64,000 bases of DNA from Rhodoferax_B sp049316285 (GTDB taxonomy: Bacteria; Pseudomonadota; Gammaproteobacteria; Burkholderiales; Burkholderiaceae_C). Where the stretch lies: NCBI RefSeq assembly GCF_049316285.1, contig NZ_JBMOXA010000011.1, positions 1 to 64,000 on the forward strand. The letters run 5' to 3'. Within the stretch, counting starts at the first letter, position 1; every line of letters starts with the position of its first letter. Below the pieces are notes generated by a model. It did no database searches. It was given only the letters and a program-made list of their open reading frames with translations, and was not told the DNA's origin. Below are positions 7,886 through 15,751 of the stretch, piece after piece. Position numbers and translations under genes: made by a program.

Positions 7886-10285
7886 ATGTCCAGATTCCAA
7901 GTGAAAAAAGTCGCCGTCCTCGGCGCAGGCGTGATGGGCGCGCAGATTGCTGCGCACCTGGTCAACGTCAAAGTGCCTGTGGTGCTGTTCGACCTGCCGG
8001 CCAAAGAAGGCCCAAAGAACGGCATCGTCACGCGCGCCATCGACAACCTCAAGAAGCTCAAGCCCGCACCGCTGGGTGTGGCGTCTGATGCCAGCCTGAT
8101 CCAGGCCGCCAATTACGAAGAGAACCTCGATCTGCTGAAGGACTGCGATCTGGTGATCGAAGCGATTGCCGAGCGCATGGACTGGAAGCTCGACCTGTAC
8201 CAAAAGATCGCGCCGTTTGTGGCCAAACACGCCATCGTCGCGTCCAACACTTCGGGTCTGTCGATCACCAAGCTCAGCGAGGCCCTGCCCGATGCAATCA
8301 AGCCGCGCTTCTGCGGCATTCACTTCTTCAATCCGCCGCGCTACATGTACCTGGTGGAGTTGATCCCAACCCCCACCACACAACTGTCCATCCTCGACGA
8401 CCTGGAAACCTTTGTGACCAGCGGCCTGGGCAAGGGCGTGGTACGCGCCAAGGACACGCCCAACTTCATCGCCAACCGCGTCGGCATTGCCGGCATGCTG
8501 GCCACGATGAAAGAGGTGGAAAACTTCGGCCTGACCTACGACGTGGTCGACGATCTCACCGGCAAGAAGCTGGGCCGTGCCAGCTCGGGCACCTTCCGCA
8601 CCGCCGACGTGGTGGGCCTGGACACCATGGCCCACGTCATCAAGACGCTGCAAGACAACCTGACCGAACAAACCGATCCGTTCTACGCCAGCTTTGGCAC
8701 GCCCGCCGTGCTGAAGACGCTGCTGGAAATGGGCAACCTGGGCCAGAAGGCCAAGGCCGGTTTCTACAAGAAGGTCGGCCGTGATGTGCTGCGCTTCGAA
8801 TTGGAAAGCAAGGAATACGTGCCCGGTGGCCAGAAGGCCGACGAGGTGTATGGCCGCATGCTGAAGAAGCCTGCGGGTGAACGCCTGAAGCTGCTGCGCG
8901 AGAGCGAAGGCCCGCAAGGCCAGTTCCTGTGGGCGGTGCTGCGCAACAGCTTCCATTACGCTGCCGTGCACCTGGCTTCGATTGCCGACACCGCACGCGA
9001 TGTCGACTTCGCCATGCGCTGGGGTTTCGGCATGCAGCAAGGCCCGTTCGAGCTTTGGCAGGAAGCCGGTTGGCTGCAAGTGGCGCAGTGGATTCAGGAA
9101 GACATCGCCGCTGGCAAGACGCTGTCGAATGCGCCGCTGCCGGACTGGGTGCTCAAGGGCCCGGTAGCCGAGGCCGGTGGTGTGCACACGCCTGAAGGTT
9201 CGTGGAACCCCACGTCTGGCAAGTTTGAAGCGCGTCGTGTGTTGCCGGTGCATGGCCGTCAGCTGTTCCCCGAAACCGTGTTGGGCAGCCAAGCCGTGCC
9301 GTTCTCCAAGGCAGGCACCACGGTGCACGAAGACGCCGGTATCCGGCTGTGGAGTCTGGATGGCGAGGTGCTGATTGCCAGCATCAAAACCAAGATGCAC
9401 GCCATCAGCCCCGAAGTGGCCGAAGGCCTGCAACGTGCCGTGGACTTGGCCGAGCAAAGTTACCAAGGTTTGGTGGTCTGGTCGGGCGACGATCCGTTCA
9501 GCGCCGGTGCCGACCTGCAAGCCATGATGCCCGCCTTCATGGCCGTGGGTGTGAGCGCCATTGAAGACGCCGAGCACCACCTGCAGCAAACCATGCTGCG
9601 CCTGCGCTACGCCAGCGTGCCTGTGGTGTCGGCCATCCGTGGCCTGGCGCTGGGCGGCGGCTGTGAGCTGGCCATCCATTCGGCACGCCGTGTGGTGGCG
9701 ATGGAAAGTTATATCGGCCTGGTGGAAGTGGGCGTGGGCCTGGTGCCAGGCGCCGGTGGTTTGACCTACATCGCCCGCCGTGCGGCCGAGAACACCGCGC
9801 TCTCTACCGACAAAGACATCTTGAAGTGCCTGACCGAAGGTTTCACTGCCGCCGCCATGGCCAAGGTCGGCACCAGCGCGCTGGAAAGCCGCCAGCTCGG
9901 TTATGTGCTCGATAGCGACATCATCGTGCCGAACAAGGACGAGTTGCTCTACGTGGCGCTGGCCGAAGCCAAGGCCATGTTTAACAGCGGCTACCGTGCG
10001 CCCCAGCGCCGTATGTTCCCGGTGGCGGGGCGTTCGGCCAAGGCCACGATCCAGGGCCAGTTGGTCAACATGCGCGACGGTGGCTTCATCAGCGCACACG
10101 ACTTCCACATCGCCAGCCTGATCGCAGGTGTGGTCACCGGCGGTGACGTGGATGCCAACACCCTGGTCACCGAAGAGTATTTGATGACGCTGGAGCGCCA
10201 AGCGTTCTGCTCGCTGATCGTCAACCCCAAGACGCAAGAGCGCATCTTGGGTATGTTGAGCACGGGCAAGCCGGTACGGAATTAA
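7886..10285 (+). CDS. 3-hydroxyacyl-CoA dehydrogenase / enoyl-CoA hydratase fusion
   Basis: 799 residues. The N-terminal NAD domain has VAVLGAGVMGAQIAAHL at about 9-25, then HFFNPPRYM and the 3HCDH C-terminal domain. An enoyl-CoA hydratase/isomerase domain lies at about 480-700, with FSAGADLQAM (oxyanion hole) and ALGGGCELAIHS. The dehydrogenase-then-hydratase order is the reverse of enteric FadB and is common in beta- and gammaproteobacteria. It catalyses hydration and NAD-dependent oxidation of enoyl-CoA; with the thiolase 9 bp downstream it probably forms the trifunctional complex. Confidence 0.93.
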   Translation: MSRFQVKKVAVLGAGVMGAQIAAHLVNVKVPVVLFDLPAKEGPKNGIVTRAIDNLKKLKPAPLGVASDASLIQAANYEENLDLLKDCDLVIEAIAERMDWKLDLYQKIAPFVAKHAIVASNTSGLSITKLSEALPDAIKPRFCGIHFFNPPRYMYLVELIPTPTTQLSILDDLETFVTSGLGKGVVRAKDTPNFIANRVGIAGMLATMKEVENFGLTYDVVDDLTGKKLGRASSGTFRTADVVGLDTMAHVIKTLQDNLTEQTDPFYASFGTPAVLKTLLEMGNLGQKAKAGFYKKVGRDVLRFELESKEYVPGGQKADEVYGRMLKKPAGERLKLLRESEGPQGQFLWAVLRNSFHYAAVHLASIADTARDVDFAMRWGFGMQQGPFELWQEAGWLQVAQWIQEDIAAGKTLSNAPLPDWVLKGPVAEAGGVHTPEGSWNPTSGKFEARRVLPVHGRQLFPETVLGSQAVPFSKAGTTVHEDAGIRLWSLDGEVLIASIKTKMHAISPEVAEGLQRAVDLAEQSYQGLVVWSGDDPFSAGADLQAMMPAFMAVGVSAIEDAEHHLQQTMLRLRYASVPVVSAIRGLALGGGCELAIHSARRVVAMESYIGLVEVGVGLVPGAGGLTYIARRAAENTALSTDKDILKCLTEGFTAAAMAKVGTSALESRQLGYVLDSDIIVPNKDELLYVALAEAKAMFNSGYRAPQRRMFPVAGRSAKATIQGQLVNMRDGGFISAHDFHIASLIAGVVTGGDVDANTLVTEEYLMTLERQAFCSLIVNPKTQERILGMLSTGKPVRN

Positions 10286-10294
10286 GGAATCACC

Positions 10295-11503
10295 ATGAGC
10301 AAACAAATTCAAGAAGCCTACATCGTTGCCGCCACGCGCACGCCGATCGGCCGCTCGCACAAAGGCTTTTTCCGCAACACGCGGCCCGACGATCTGTTGG
10401 CCACCGTGCTGCGCTCGGCGCTGGCACAAGTGCCGGGCCTGGACCCGGCCACCATCGAAGACGTGATCTGCGGCTGCGCCATTCCTGAAGGTGCACAAGG
10501 CCTGAATGTGGCGCGCATTGGCGCGGTGCTGGCGGGCCTGCCCAAGTCGGTGGGCGGCATCACCGTCAACCGTTTCTGCGCGTCTGGCCTGTCGGCCGTG
10601 CAAATGGCGGCCGACCGCATCCGCGTGGGCGAAGCCGATGTGATGATTGCCGCCGGCACCGAGAGCATGAGCATGGTGCCTATGATGGGCAACTCGCCCA
10701 GCCTGTCGCCCACCATCTTCAGCAACCCTGACGATATCGAGAGCTACGGCATCGCCTATGGCATGGGTCTGACGGCCGAGAAGGTGGCGCAGCAGTGGAA
10801 GGTCAGCCGTGACGCACAGGACGCTTTTGCCTACCAGTCGCACATGCGTGCCCTGGCGGCGCAAAAGGCTGGCGAGTTCACCAATGAGATCACGCCCGTG
10901 ACGGTGGACGAACGCTCGGTCAACCTCGACACCGCCGAAGTCAGCATTCGCCAACGTGTGGTGAGCCTGGACGAAGGTGCACGCCCCGACACCACGGTGG
11001 AAGGCCTGGCCAAGCTGCGCACGGTGTTTGCCGCTCGCGGCTCGGTCACGGCGGGCAACAGCTCGCAGACCTCGGACGGCGCGGGTGCGCTGATCCTGGC
11101 CAGCGAATCGGCGGTGAAGCGTTTTGGTCTGACACCGCTAGCGCGTTTTGTGAGCTATGCCGCCAAGGGCGTGCCGCCGCACATCATGGGCATTGGTCCG
11201 ATCGAAGCCATTCCCGCCGCGCTGCGTTACGCCGGCCTCAAGGCCGATGACATCGACTGGTTCGAACTCAACGAAGCCTTTGCCGCGCAGTCGCTGGCGG
11301 TGATGAACACGCTGGGTCTCGACCCCGCCAAGGTCAACCCCATGGGCGGCGCCATTGCCTTGGGCCATCCGCTGGGCGCCACCGGCGCCATCCGTGCCGC
11401 CACGGTGGTGCATGCCTTGCAGCGCAAGAAACTGCGCTACGGCATGGTCACCATGTGTGTGGGTATGGGCCAAGGCGCAGCTGGTATCTTCGAGCGCGTT
11501 TAA
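10295..11503 (+). CDS. Acetyl-CoA C-acyltransferase (thiolase)
   Basis: 402 residues with all thiolase signatures: the acyl-accepting Cys in NRFCASGLSAVQMA (about residue 92), GNSSQTSDGAGA, the His in GGAIALGHPLGATGA, and the second catalytic Cys in TMCVGMGQGAAG near the end. It carries out the last beta-oxidation step, CoA-dependent cleavage of 3-ketoacyl-CoA. The start lies 9 bp after the dehydrogenase/hydratase stop with a GGA-type ribosome site, consistent with one transcript. Confidence 0.93.
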   Translation: MSKQIQEAYIVAATRTPIGRSHKGFFRNTRPDDLLATVLRSALAQVPGLDPATIEDVICGCAIPEGAQGLNVARIGAVLAGLPKSVGGITVNRFCASGLSAVQMAADRIRVGEADVMIAAGTESMSMVPMMGNSPSLSPTIFSNPDDIESYGIAYGMGLTAEKVAQQWKVSRDAQDAFAYQSHMRALAAQKAGEFTNEITPVTVDERSVNLDTAEVSIRQRVVSLDEGARPDTTVEGLAKLRTVFAARGSVTAGNSSQTSDGAGALILASESAVKRFGLTPLARFVSYAAKGVPPHIMGIGPIEAIPAALRYAGLKADDIDWFELNEAFAAQSLAVMNTLGLDPAKVNPMGGAIALGHPLGATGAIRAATVVHALQRKKLRYGMVTMCVGMGQGAAGIFERV

Positions 11504-11520
11504 ATCTTTTGATTTAGACC

Positions 11521-12369
11521 ATGGCCATGCACGACTTCGACCAGGCCCTGCAACTCACCCCCGTTGGCGCTGCCGCCGACGGTGTGAGCACCGGTACCGC
11601 AAGCCCGCGTTACTGGAACATGGTGGGGCCGTTTGGCGGCGCCACCGCAGCGGTGATGCTGCAGGCGGTGTTGCAACACCCAGACTGTCTGGGTGAGCCG
11701 ATTGCGCTCACGGTGAACTTTGCTGCTGCCCTGGGGCAGGGCGCCTACACCGTGACCGCGCGTGCGGCCAAAACCAACCGCTCCACGCAACACTGGACGG
11801 TGGAGATGACCCAGCCCGACGCCGATGGTGTGCCGCAGGTCCTGACCACGGCCACGGCGGTGACCGCCGTGCGTCGCGAGACCTGGGGCGGCAGCGACAG
11901 CCCCATGCCCGAGGTGCCCCACGCCCAAGAGGTTGAAGCGATCAAAGGCCCAATGCCGCTGGAATGGCTGCTCCGCTACGAGATGCGCCCGGTGGCCGGT
12001 GCTGTGCCGACTGCGTGGGACGGCGCTGAAAACCCCTTGCCACCCGAGCAGGCCAGCCTGTCGCGTCTGTGGGTGCGTGACGTGCCACCGCGCCCGCTAG
12101 ACTTCGCGTCGCTGGCCGCGTTCGCCGATGTGTTCTACCCGCGTGTGTGGCTGCGCCGCGCCATCATGGTGCCCGCAGGCACGGTGTCCATCACCACCTA
12201 CTTCCACGCCAGCGCCGCACAATTGGCCGCCACCGGCGACAGCTTTTTGCTGGGCCAGGCGCGCGGCCAAGGTTTTCGCAATGGCTTCTTCGACCAGGCG
12301 GTACAGTTGTGGAACCCGGCGGGTACATTGCTCGCCACCTCGCACCAAATCGTCTACTACAAGGCATAG
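11521..12369 (+). CDS. Acyl-CoA thioesterase-like double-hotdog protein
   Basis: 282 residues, 17 bp after the thiolase. The first hotdog half includes GPFGGATAAVMLQAVL and the second half SLAAFADVFYPRVW, the pattern of TesB/acyl-CoA thioesterase II-like proteins. No transmembrane or signal segment is seen. The probable role is release of free acids from acyl-CoA, either as overflow or to rescue CoA during beta-oxidation. Substrate chain length cannot be told. Confidence 0.82.
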   Translation: MAMHDFDQALQLTPVGAAADGVSTGTASPRYWNMVGPFGGATAAVMLQAVLQHPDCLGEPIALTVNFAAALGQGAYTVTARAAKTNRSTQHWTVEMTQPDADGVPQVLTTATAVTAVRRETWGGSDSPMPEVPHAQEVEAIKGPMPLEWLLRYEMRPVAGAVPTAWDGAENPLPPEQASLSRLWVRDVPPRPLDFASLAAFADVFYPRVWLRRAIMVPAGTVSITTYFHASAAQLAATGDSFLLGQARGQGFRNGFFDQAVQLWNPAGTLLATSHQIVYYKA

Positions 12370-12429
12370 GCTTTGGCCGAAGCTTGAGTGAACGCGATCC
12401 CAACACTTGAATCCCCTGGAGACTCCACC

Positions 12430-13194
12430 ATGAGCGACATCCTCACCCACACCGACGGCGGTGTGACCACCATCACCTTCAACCGGCTCGACAAAAAGAA
12501 CTCCATCACCGCCGCGATGTACAGCGCGCTGGCCGATGCACTCGACGCCGCCAGCGCCGACGCTGCCGTGCGTGTGGTGGTGTTCCAGGGCCATGAAACC
12601 ATCTTCAGTGCCGGCAACGACATTGCCGACTTCCTGAACAACCCACCTTCCGGTGAAAACGCGCCGGTGATCCGCTTCCTGTACGCTTTGTCCAGCTTTG
12701 CCAAGCCGGTGCTGGCGTCGGTCTGCGGCCCGGCTGTGGGCATTGGCACCACGCTGCTGTTCCATTGCGATCTGGTTTATGCGGGTGACAACGCGGCGTT
12801 CTCCATGCCTTTTGTCAACCTGGGCCTGTGCCCGGAAGCGGGTTCCAGCCTGCTGGTGCCGCAGATGATGGGCTACCACCGCGCATGTGAAGCGCTGCTG
12901 TTGGGTGAGCCTTTTATGGCCGAAGCCGCCCTGGAAGTGGGCCTGGTGAACCGCGTGGTGCCACCGACCGAAGCCAACGGCATCGCCCAAACGCAGGCCC
13001 GCAAACTGGCGGCCAAGCCGCTGAGTGCGCTGGTGGAAACCAAGCGTCTGATGAAGAGCGGCACCGCGGCGCAAGTCACGGCCAAGATCAATGAAGAGCT
13101 GCTGAGTTTTGGCCGCATGTTGCGTGAGCCTGCGGCGCGTGAGGCTTTTGGCGCCTTCATGGAAAAACGCCGTCCGGACTTTTCAAAAGTCTAG
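12430..13194 (+). CDS. Enoyl-CoA hydratase/isomerase-family protein
   Basis: 254 residues. The ATG at 12430 lies after CTGGAG; an earlier in-frame start would overlap the intergenic space and is less likely. The crotonase fold shows the first oxyanion segment FSAGNDIADF, the second GPAVGIGTTLLFHCDLVYA, and the family block SMPFVNLGLCPEAGSS. The Glu of the second acid pair is present in CPEAG. It probably acts as an auxiliary hydratase or isomerase (for example on double-bond positions) at the end of the beta-oxidation operon. Confidence 0.88.
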   Translation: MSDILTHTDGGVTTITFNRLDKKNSITAAMYSALADALDAASADAAVRVVVFQGHETIFSAGNDIADFLNNPPSGENAPVIRFLYALSSFAKPVLASVCGPAVGIGTTLLFHCDLVYAGDNAAFSMPFVNLGLCPEAGSSLLVPQMMGYHRACEALLLGEPFMAEAALEVGLVNRVVPPTEANGIAQTQARKLAAKPLSALVETKRLMKSGTAAQVTAKINEELLSFGRMLREPAAREAFGAFMEKRRPDFSKV

Positions 13195-13367
13195 AACCGG
13201 CTGCCCGCTGTTTTCACTGAGGGGCGTTGCGCAGCGCCCTTGCAGGGCACAATGCCAGCAGGATTTTGTGCGGTTTTGCGGTGTTTCCATGGTGCGCACG
13301 ATGGTTACAGTTTGTGTTGGCGGCCTGGTTTATTCTGCGAGTCCAACGACCATACTGGAGACAACCC

Positions 13368-13790
13368 ATGAGCCGTCAGATCTTCGTCAACCTGCCCGTT
13401 CAAAACATGGCGCGCTCCAAGGCGTTTTTCACCGCCTTGGGTTTTGCATTCAACCCGCAGTTCACCAACGACCAAGGCGCATGCCTGGTGCTCAGTGAAA
13501 ATCACAACTACGTGATGTTGCTGGTCGAAGACTTTTTCAAAACCTTCATCGACAAACCCATAGCCGATGCCAAGAAAAGCACCGAGGTGTTGGTCTGCAT
13601 TTCATGCGACAGCCGTGCGGAGGTAGATGAGTTGGTGGTCAAGGCCCGTACCGCCGGTGCCACCGTGCCACGCCAGCCGCAAGACTATGGCTTCATGTAC
13701 TCGCACGGCTTTGAAGATCTGGACGGCCACATCTGGGAGCTGGCCTACATGGATCCCAGCGCCAACCCGGCATCGTCGCCCCAGGCTTGA
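13368..13790 (+). CDS. VOC (glyoxalase/bleomycin-resistance) family protein
   Basis: 140 residues, starting at the ATG after CTGGAG. The beta-alpha-beta-beta-beta module is recognisable: IFVNLPVQNMARSKAFFTAL, VMLLVEDFFKTF, then DYGFMYSHGFEDLDGHIWEL, where His and Glu could be metal ligands. VOC proteins are metal-dependent lyases, isomerases or binding proteins; this one resembles the uncharacterised glyoxalase-like group. It is separated by 173 bp from the beta-oxidation operon and probably transcribed alone. Confidence 0.85.
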   Translation: MSRQIFVNLPVQNMARSKAFFTALGFAFNPQFTNDQGACLVLSENHNYVMLLVEDFFKTFIDKPIADAKKSTEVLVCISCDSRAEVDELVVKARTAGATVPRQPQDYGFMYSHGFEDLDGHIWELAYMDPSANPASSPQA

Positions 13791-13815
13791 ACCCACGCGG
13801 AACGTAAACCCGTTC

Positions 13816-13917
13816 CTAGAGGCTGTCGTTATCCAGTAACTCGTGCAGTGCATTGCCCAGCATGACCAGGACCAAGCTACCGAAGGTAGCCACAACGACC
13901 AATTCCATCCATTCCAT
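13816..13917 (-). CDS. 33-residue predicted membrane peptide
   Basis: A short open frame with ATG at 13917 and an ideal ribosome site (GGAGG at 13922-13926, five bases before the start). The product begins MEWMELVVVATFGSLVLVM, one hydrophobic helix, and ends in a short charged tail (HELLDNDSL). It lies on the gph strand, about 130 bp after the gph stop. It is not recognised as a known family. Support comes from the ribosome site and the membrane-like composition; conservation is unchecked. Confidence 0.5.
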   Translation of the reverse strand: MEWMELVVVATFGSLVLVMLGNALHELLDNDSL

Positions 13918-13970
13918 AGAGCCTCCAATACGGTTAAGTTTGTAAGGTTTTGTATGGAGGTAGCTTAAGC

Positions 13971-14002
13971 AGCCGCCACTGGCCGCCATGTGGGCGGCGG
14001 CT
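13971..14002 (-). terminator. Hairpin downstream of gph
   Basis: AGCCGCC (13971-13977) pairs with GGCGGCT (13996-14002), GC-rich, 47 bp after the gph stop. There is no clear T-run on the minus strand, so terminator activity is uncertain. Confidence 0.35.
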
Positions 14003-14048
14003 AAAGCAACCAGTCAGCCCACAGCGTGTGCCGGCGTAGGCCTGGCGC

Positions 14049-14783
14049 TTACAGCAGCAACTGCGCCAGCGACGGTACGAAGCCATCGGCGTCTACCGCC
14101 TCTATAGGCTCACCGTGGTTGTAGCCATAGGTCACCAGCACAACCGGGCAGCCAGCCGCGCGTGCGGCTTGGGCGTCGTTGCTGGAGTCGCCCACCATGA
14201 GGGTCTGGGCGGGCAAGTGGCCCAGGGCTTCGCAGGTCTTGAGCAGCGGTAGCGGATCGGGTTTTTTGCGTTCGAACGCGTCGCCGCCAAACACATGACG
14301 AAAGAAAACGTTCAGGCCTTTGCGTTCCAGCAGCGGACGCGCAAATGAGGTCGGCTTGTTGGTCAGGCAGGCCAGGGCCCAGCCCCTGTCCTGCATGGCG
14401 CGCAGGCCCTCCACCACGCCGGGGTAGACGTCGGCAAACTGGCCGTTGATGGCGAGGTAATGTGTCTGGTAGTGTGCCCAGGCGGCGGGATAAAAGTGTT
14501 TGCAGGCGGCCTGCACATCCGCTTCACCGGTTTCTGTCAGCACCTTTTGCAATACCGAGAGAATCAAATGCTCAGAACCTTTGCCCACCATGTTTTCAAT
14601 TGCCTGGGCGGCAATACCGGGCAACTGCAGTTCCTGCAACATGCCGTTGAGCGCGGCGCTGAAGTCGCCTAAGGTGTTCACCATGGTGCCGTCGAGGTCA
14701 ACGATGGCGGCGCGGATGTGGTCTTGGTTCAACGTAATAAAGTTCTGAACGGAAGAATAGAGTTCTGAATTTTCTTGGTTCAT
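14049..14783 (-). CDS. gph: Phosphoglycolate phosphatase-like HAD hydrolase with a transposon-derived start
   Basis: 244 residues. The HAD motifs are complete: DLDGTMVNT (motif I, nucleophile Asp near 29), LTNKPTS (II), the Lys in FERKKPDP (III) and GDSSNDAQAARAAG (IV). The family hydrolyses 2-phosphoglycolate or similar small phosphates. The first 20 codons (14725-14783) lie within the left end of the Tn7-like element, and the next bases are its target duplication. The native N-terminus was therefore replaced, and the present ATG, or an internal TTG near 14732, comes from the transposon. The catalytic core begins only about 8 residues after the junction and is untouched. Confidence 0.9.
   Translation of the reverse strand: MNQENSELYSSVQNFITLNQDHIRAAIVDLDGTMVNTLGDFSAALNGMLQELQLPGIAAQAIENMVGKGSEHLILSVLQKVLTETGEADVQAACKHFYPAAWAHYQTHYLAINGQFADVYPGVVEGLRAMQDRGWALACLTNKPTSFARPLLERKGLNVFFRHVFGGDAFERKKPDPLPLLKTCEALGHLPAQTLMVGDSSNDAQAARAAGCPVVLVTYGYNHGEPIEAVDADGFVPSLAQLLL
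14720..14724. repeat. Left 5-bp target-site duplication (GGTCT)
   Basis: GGTCT directly abuts the first base of the left terminal inverted repeat at 14725. The same five bases abut the last base of the right terminal repeat at 56072-56076. Five base pairs is the standard duplication size of Tn7-type transposition. Confidence 0.88.
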
Positions 14784-14943
14784 TCAAGGTCGCATAGAGA
14801 AAATAGTTCTGAACAAATTTACTCGATCTGGTTCGCCCTAGTTGAACTAGGGCGCGGGATGGCTCTGCTAGGCGGCTTTCTCGCCGGCTAGTTCGCCATC
14901 AAGAGGGACTGAGCACACGCTGGTGGGCTGCTTCAGGCTGATT
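14725..14943 (+). repeat. Left end of the Tn7-like transposon
   Basis: It begins TGGTTCAACG. The first 26 bp match the inverted right end at 22 positions. Three copies of AGTTCTGAA (14741-14749, 14761-14769, 14805-14813) point in the same direction and are the probable TnsB-binding sites. A GC-rich hairpin (CGCCCTAGTTGAACTAGGGCG) follows near 14833-14853. The 219-bp block recurs at 56077-56295 with five substitutions and no gaps. Identity ends sharply at 14943, which marks the conserved cis-acting end. Confidence 0.88.
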
Positions 14944-15352
14944 GCGGCCATACGCAGGAAAGTTGCGAATGACTGCTAAGACTCCCAGTCTGGGCATCTT
15001 TTGGTGCCCAAATGATTGGGCGAGCGGCAGCGTCAGCACTAGCAGGATGTTTTGGCAGGCTAGATACCGCGCTCCCGGGGCACCACATGGCAAGGCGCGT
15101 TCCTTGCTATTAGGCGGTTCGATCGGACGCTGCCGCCAAAGTGTGGTCGGGCGTGTTGGTAACGGCTACCTATTTATATGTGCGTTGCCGTACATACCGC
15201 AGTCCGTGCTTACTGTATGCTGCTCGATGACTAAGGTAATTTAGGCGGCAAACGCTAACCGACACTTAGGCCTTAATGGAGCGGCATCGACCGCTTCGAC
15301 ATTAGCCACAGCCCGAGACCCTTCATCAGGCCATTAAAAGAAAGGCCTGCCT
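14944..15352. other. Non-coding region after the left end
   Basis: No convincing gene is seen in these 409 bp. The segment holds short imperfect repeats typical of betaproteobacterial intergenic DNA and, at 15177-15199, the promoter motif shared with the Crp/Fnr-, adh- and usp-linked sites. Open frames here lack ribosome sites and protein-like composition. Confidence 0.6.
15177..15199 (+). promoter_or_regulatory. Shared regulatory motif upstream of the KaiC operon
   Basis: The sequence contains TATGTGCG, TTGC, CGTACATA, an imperfect palindrome (7 of 8 arm bases). Related sites (GTGCGTTAGCGTACAGAC type) occur at 19419-19439, 20284-20308 and, inverted, 22167-22187, with a weaker one near 18497-18516. 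It lies about 150 bp upstream of the first gene of the kaiC operon. The recurrence is seen; the regulator is inferred to be one of the nearby Crp/Fnr-like proteins. Confidence 0.5.
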
Positions 15353-15751
15353 ATGCGCTCCGTTGACTCCAGTGATCGGGCTAATGGCGACGTCGATTTC
15401 GTCGCCAATGCCGCGGTGGCCCGTTGGCAAACCATCGTGGAGGCTCTCACTCCGTTGCTGGGCCAACGTGGAGTAGCTGCGCTCTACCGGCGCACGCTGC
15501 ATGTTGCTGGGCGCAGCCATCCGTGCCTGCTTGACGCGCAGGAAACGATAGAACCAGTGACTTTTATCGCGTTACGCCAAGTGCTCATGCAGCAAACGGC
15601 AGACACTGCGGCCGCCGCCACTGATGTATCTATCGAAACCTTTCACGAGCTGTTGGACAGTTTGATCGGCAAGTCCTTGACCCAAAGATTGCTCGGCAGC
15701 GTGTGGTCTCCTCTTTTCAGCGGCTCGCCCGCGCAGGAAAAATCTAAATGA
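15353..15751 (+). CDS. Hypothetical protein encoded before KaiC
   Basis: 132 residues, mostly helical, without signal peptide or membrane segment. A ribosome site (GAAAGG) precedes the ATG. The sequence has VARWQTIVEALTPLLGQRGV and RRTLHVAGRSHPCLL and ends in a polar tail. The stop overlaps the kaiC start by 4 bp (ATGA), so translation is probably coupled. I do not recognise the family. Its position suggests a partner or input protein for the KaiC-like ATPase; this is inference only. Confidence 0.7.
   Translation: MRSVDSSDRANGDVDFVANAAVARWQTIVEALTPLLGQRGVAALYRRTLHVAGRSHPCLLDAQETIEPVTFIALRQVLMQQTADTAAAATDVSIETFHELLDSLIGKSLTQRLLGSVWSPLFSGSPAQEKSK

Noticed and set aside
7373..10954. 1193-codon open frame on the minus strand
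   Set aside because: It is antisense to the clearly real dehydrogenase/hydratase and thiolase genes. Its His/Gly/Gln-rich composition is that of a shadow frame in GC-rich DNA.
14942..15244. 100-codon frame after the left end
   Set aside because: It starts in the transposon end and continues through non-coding repeats; no protein-like features.
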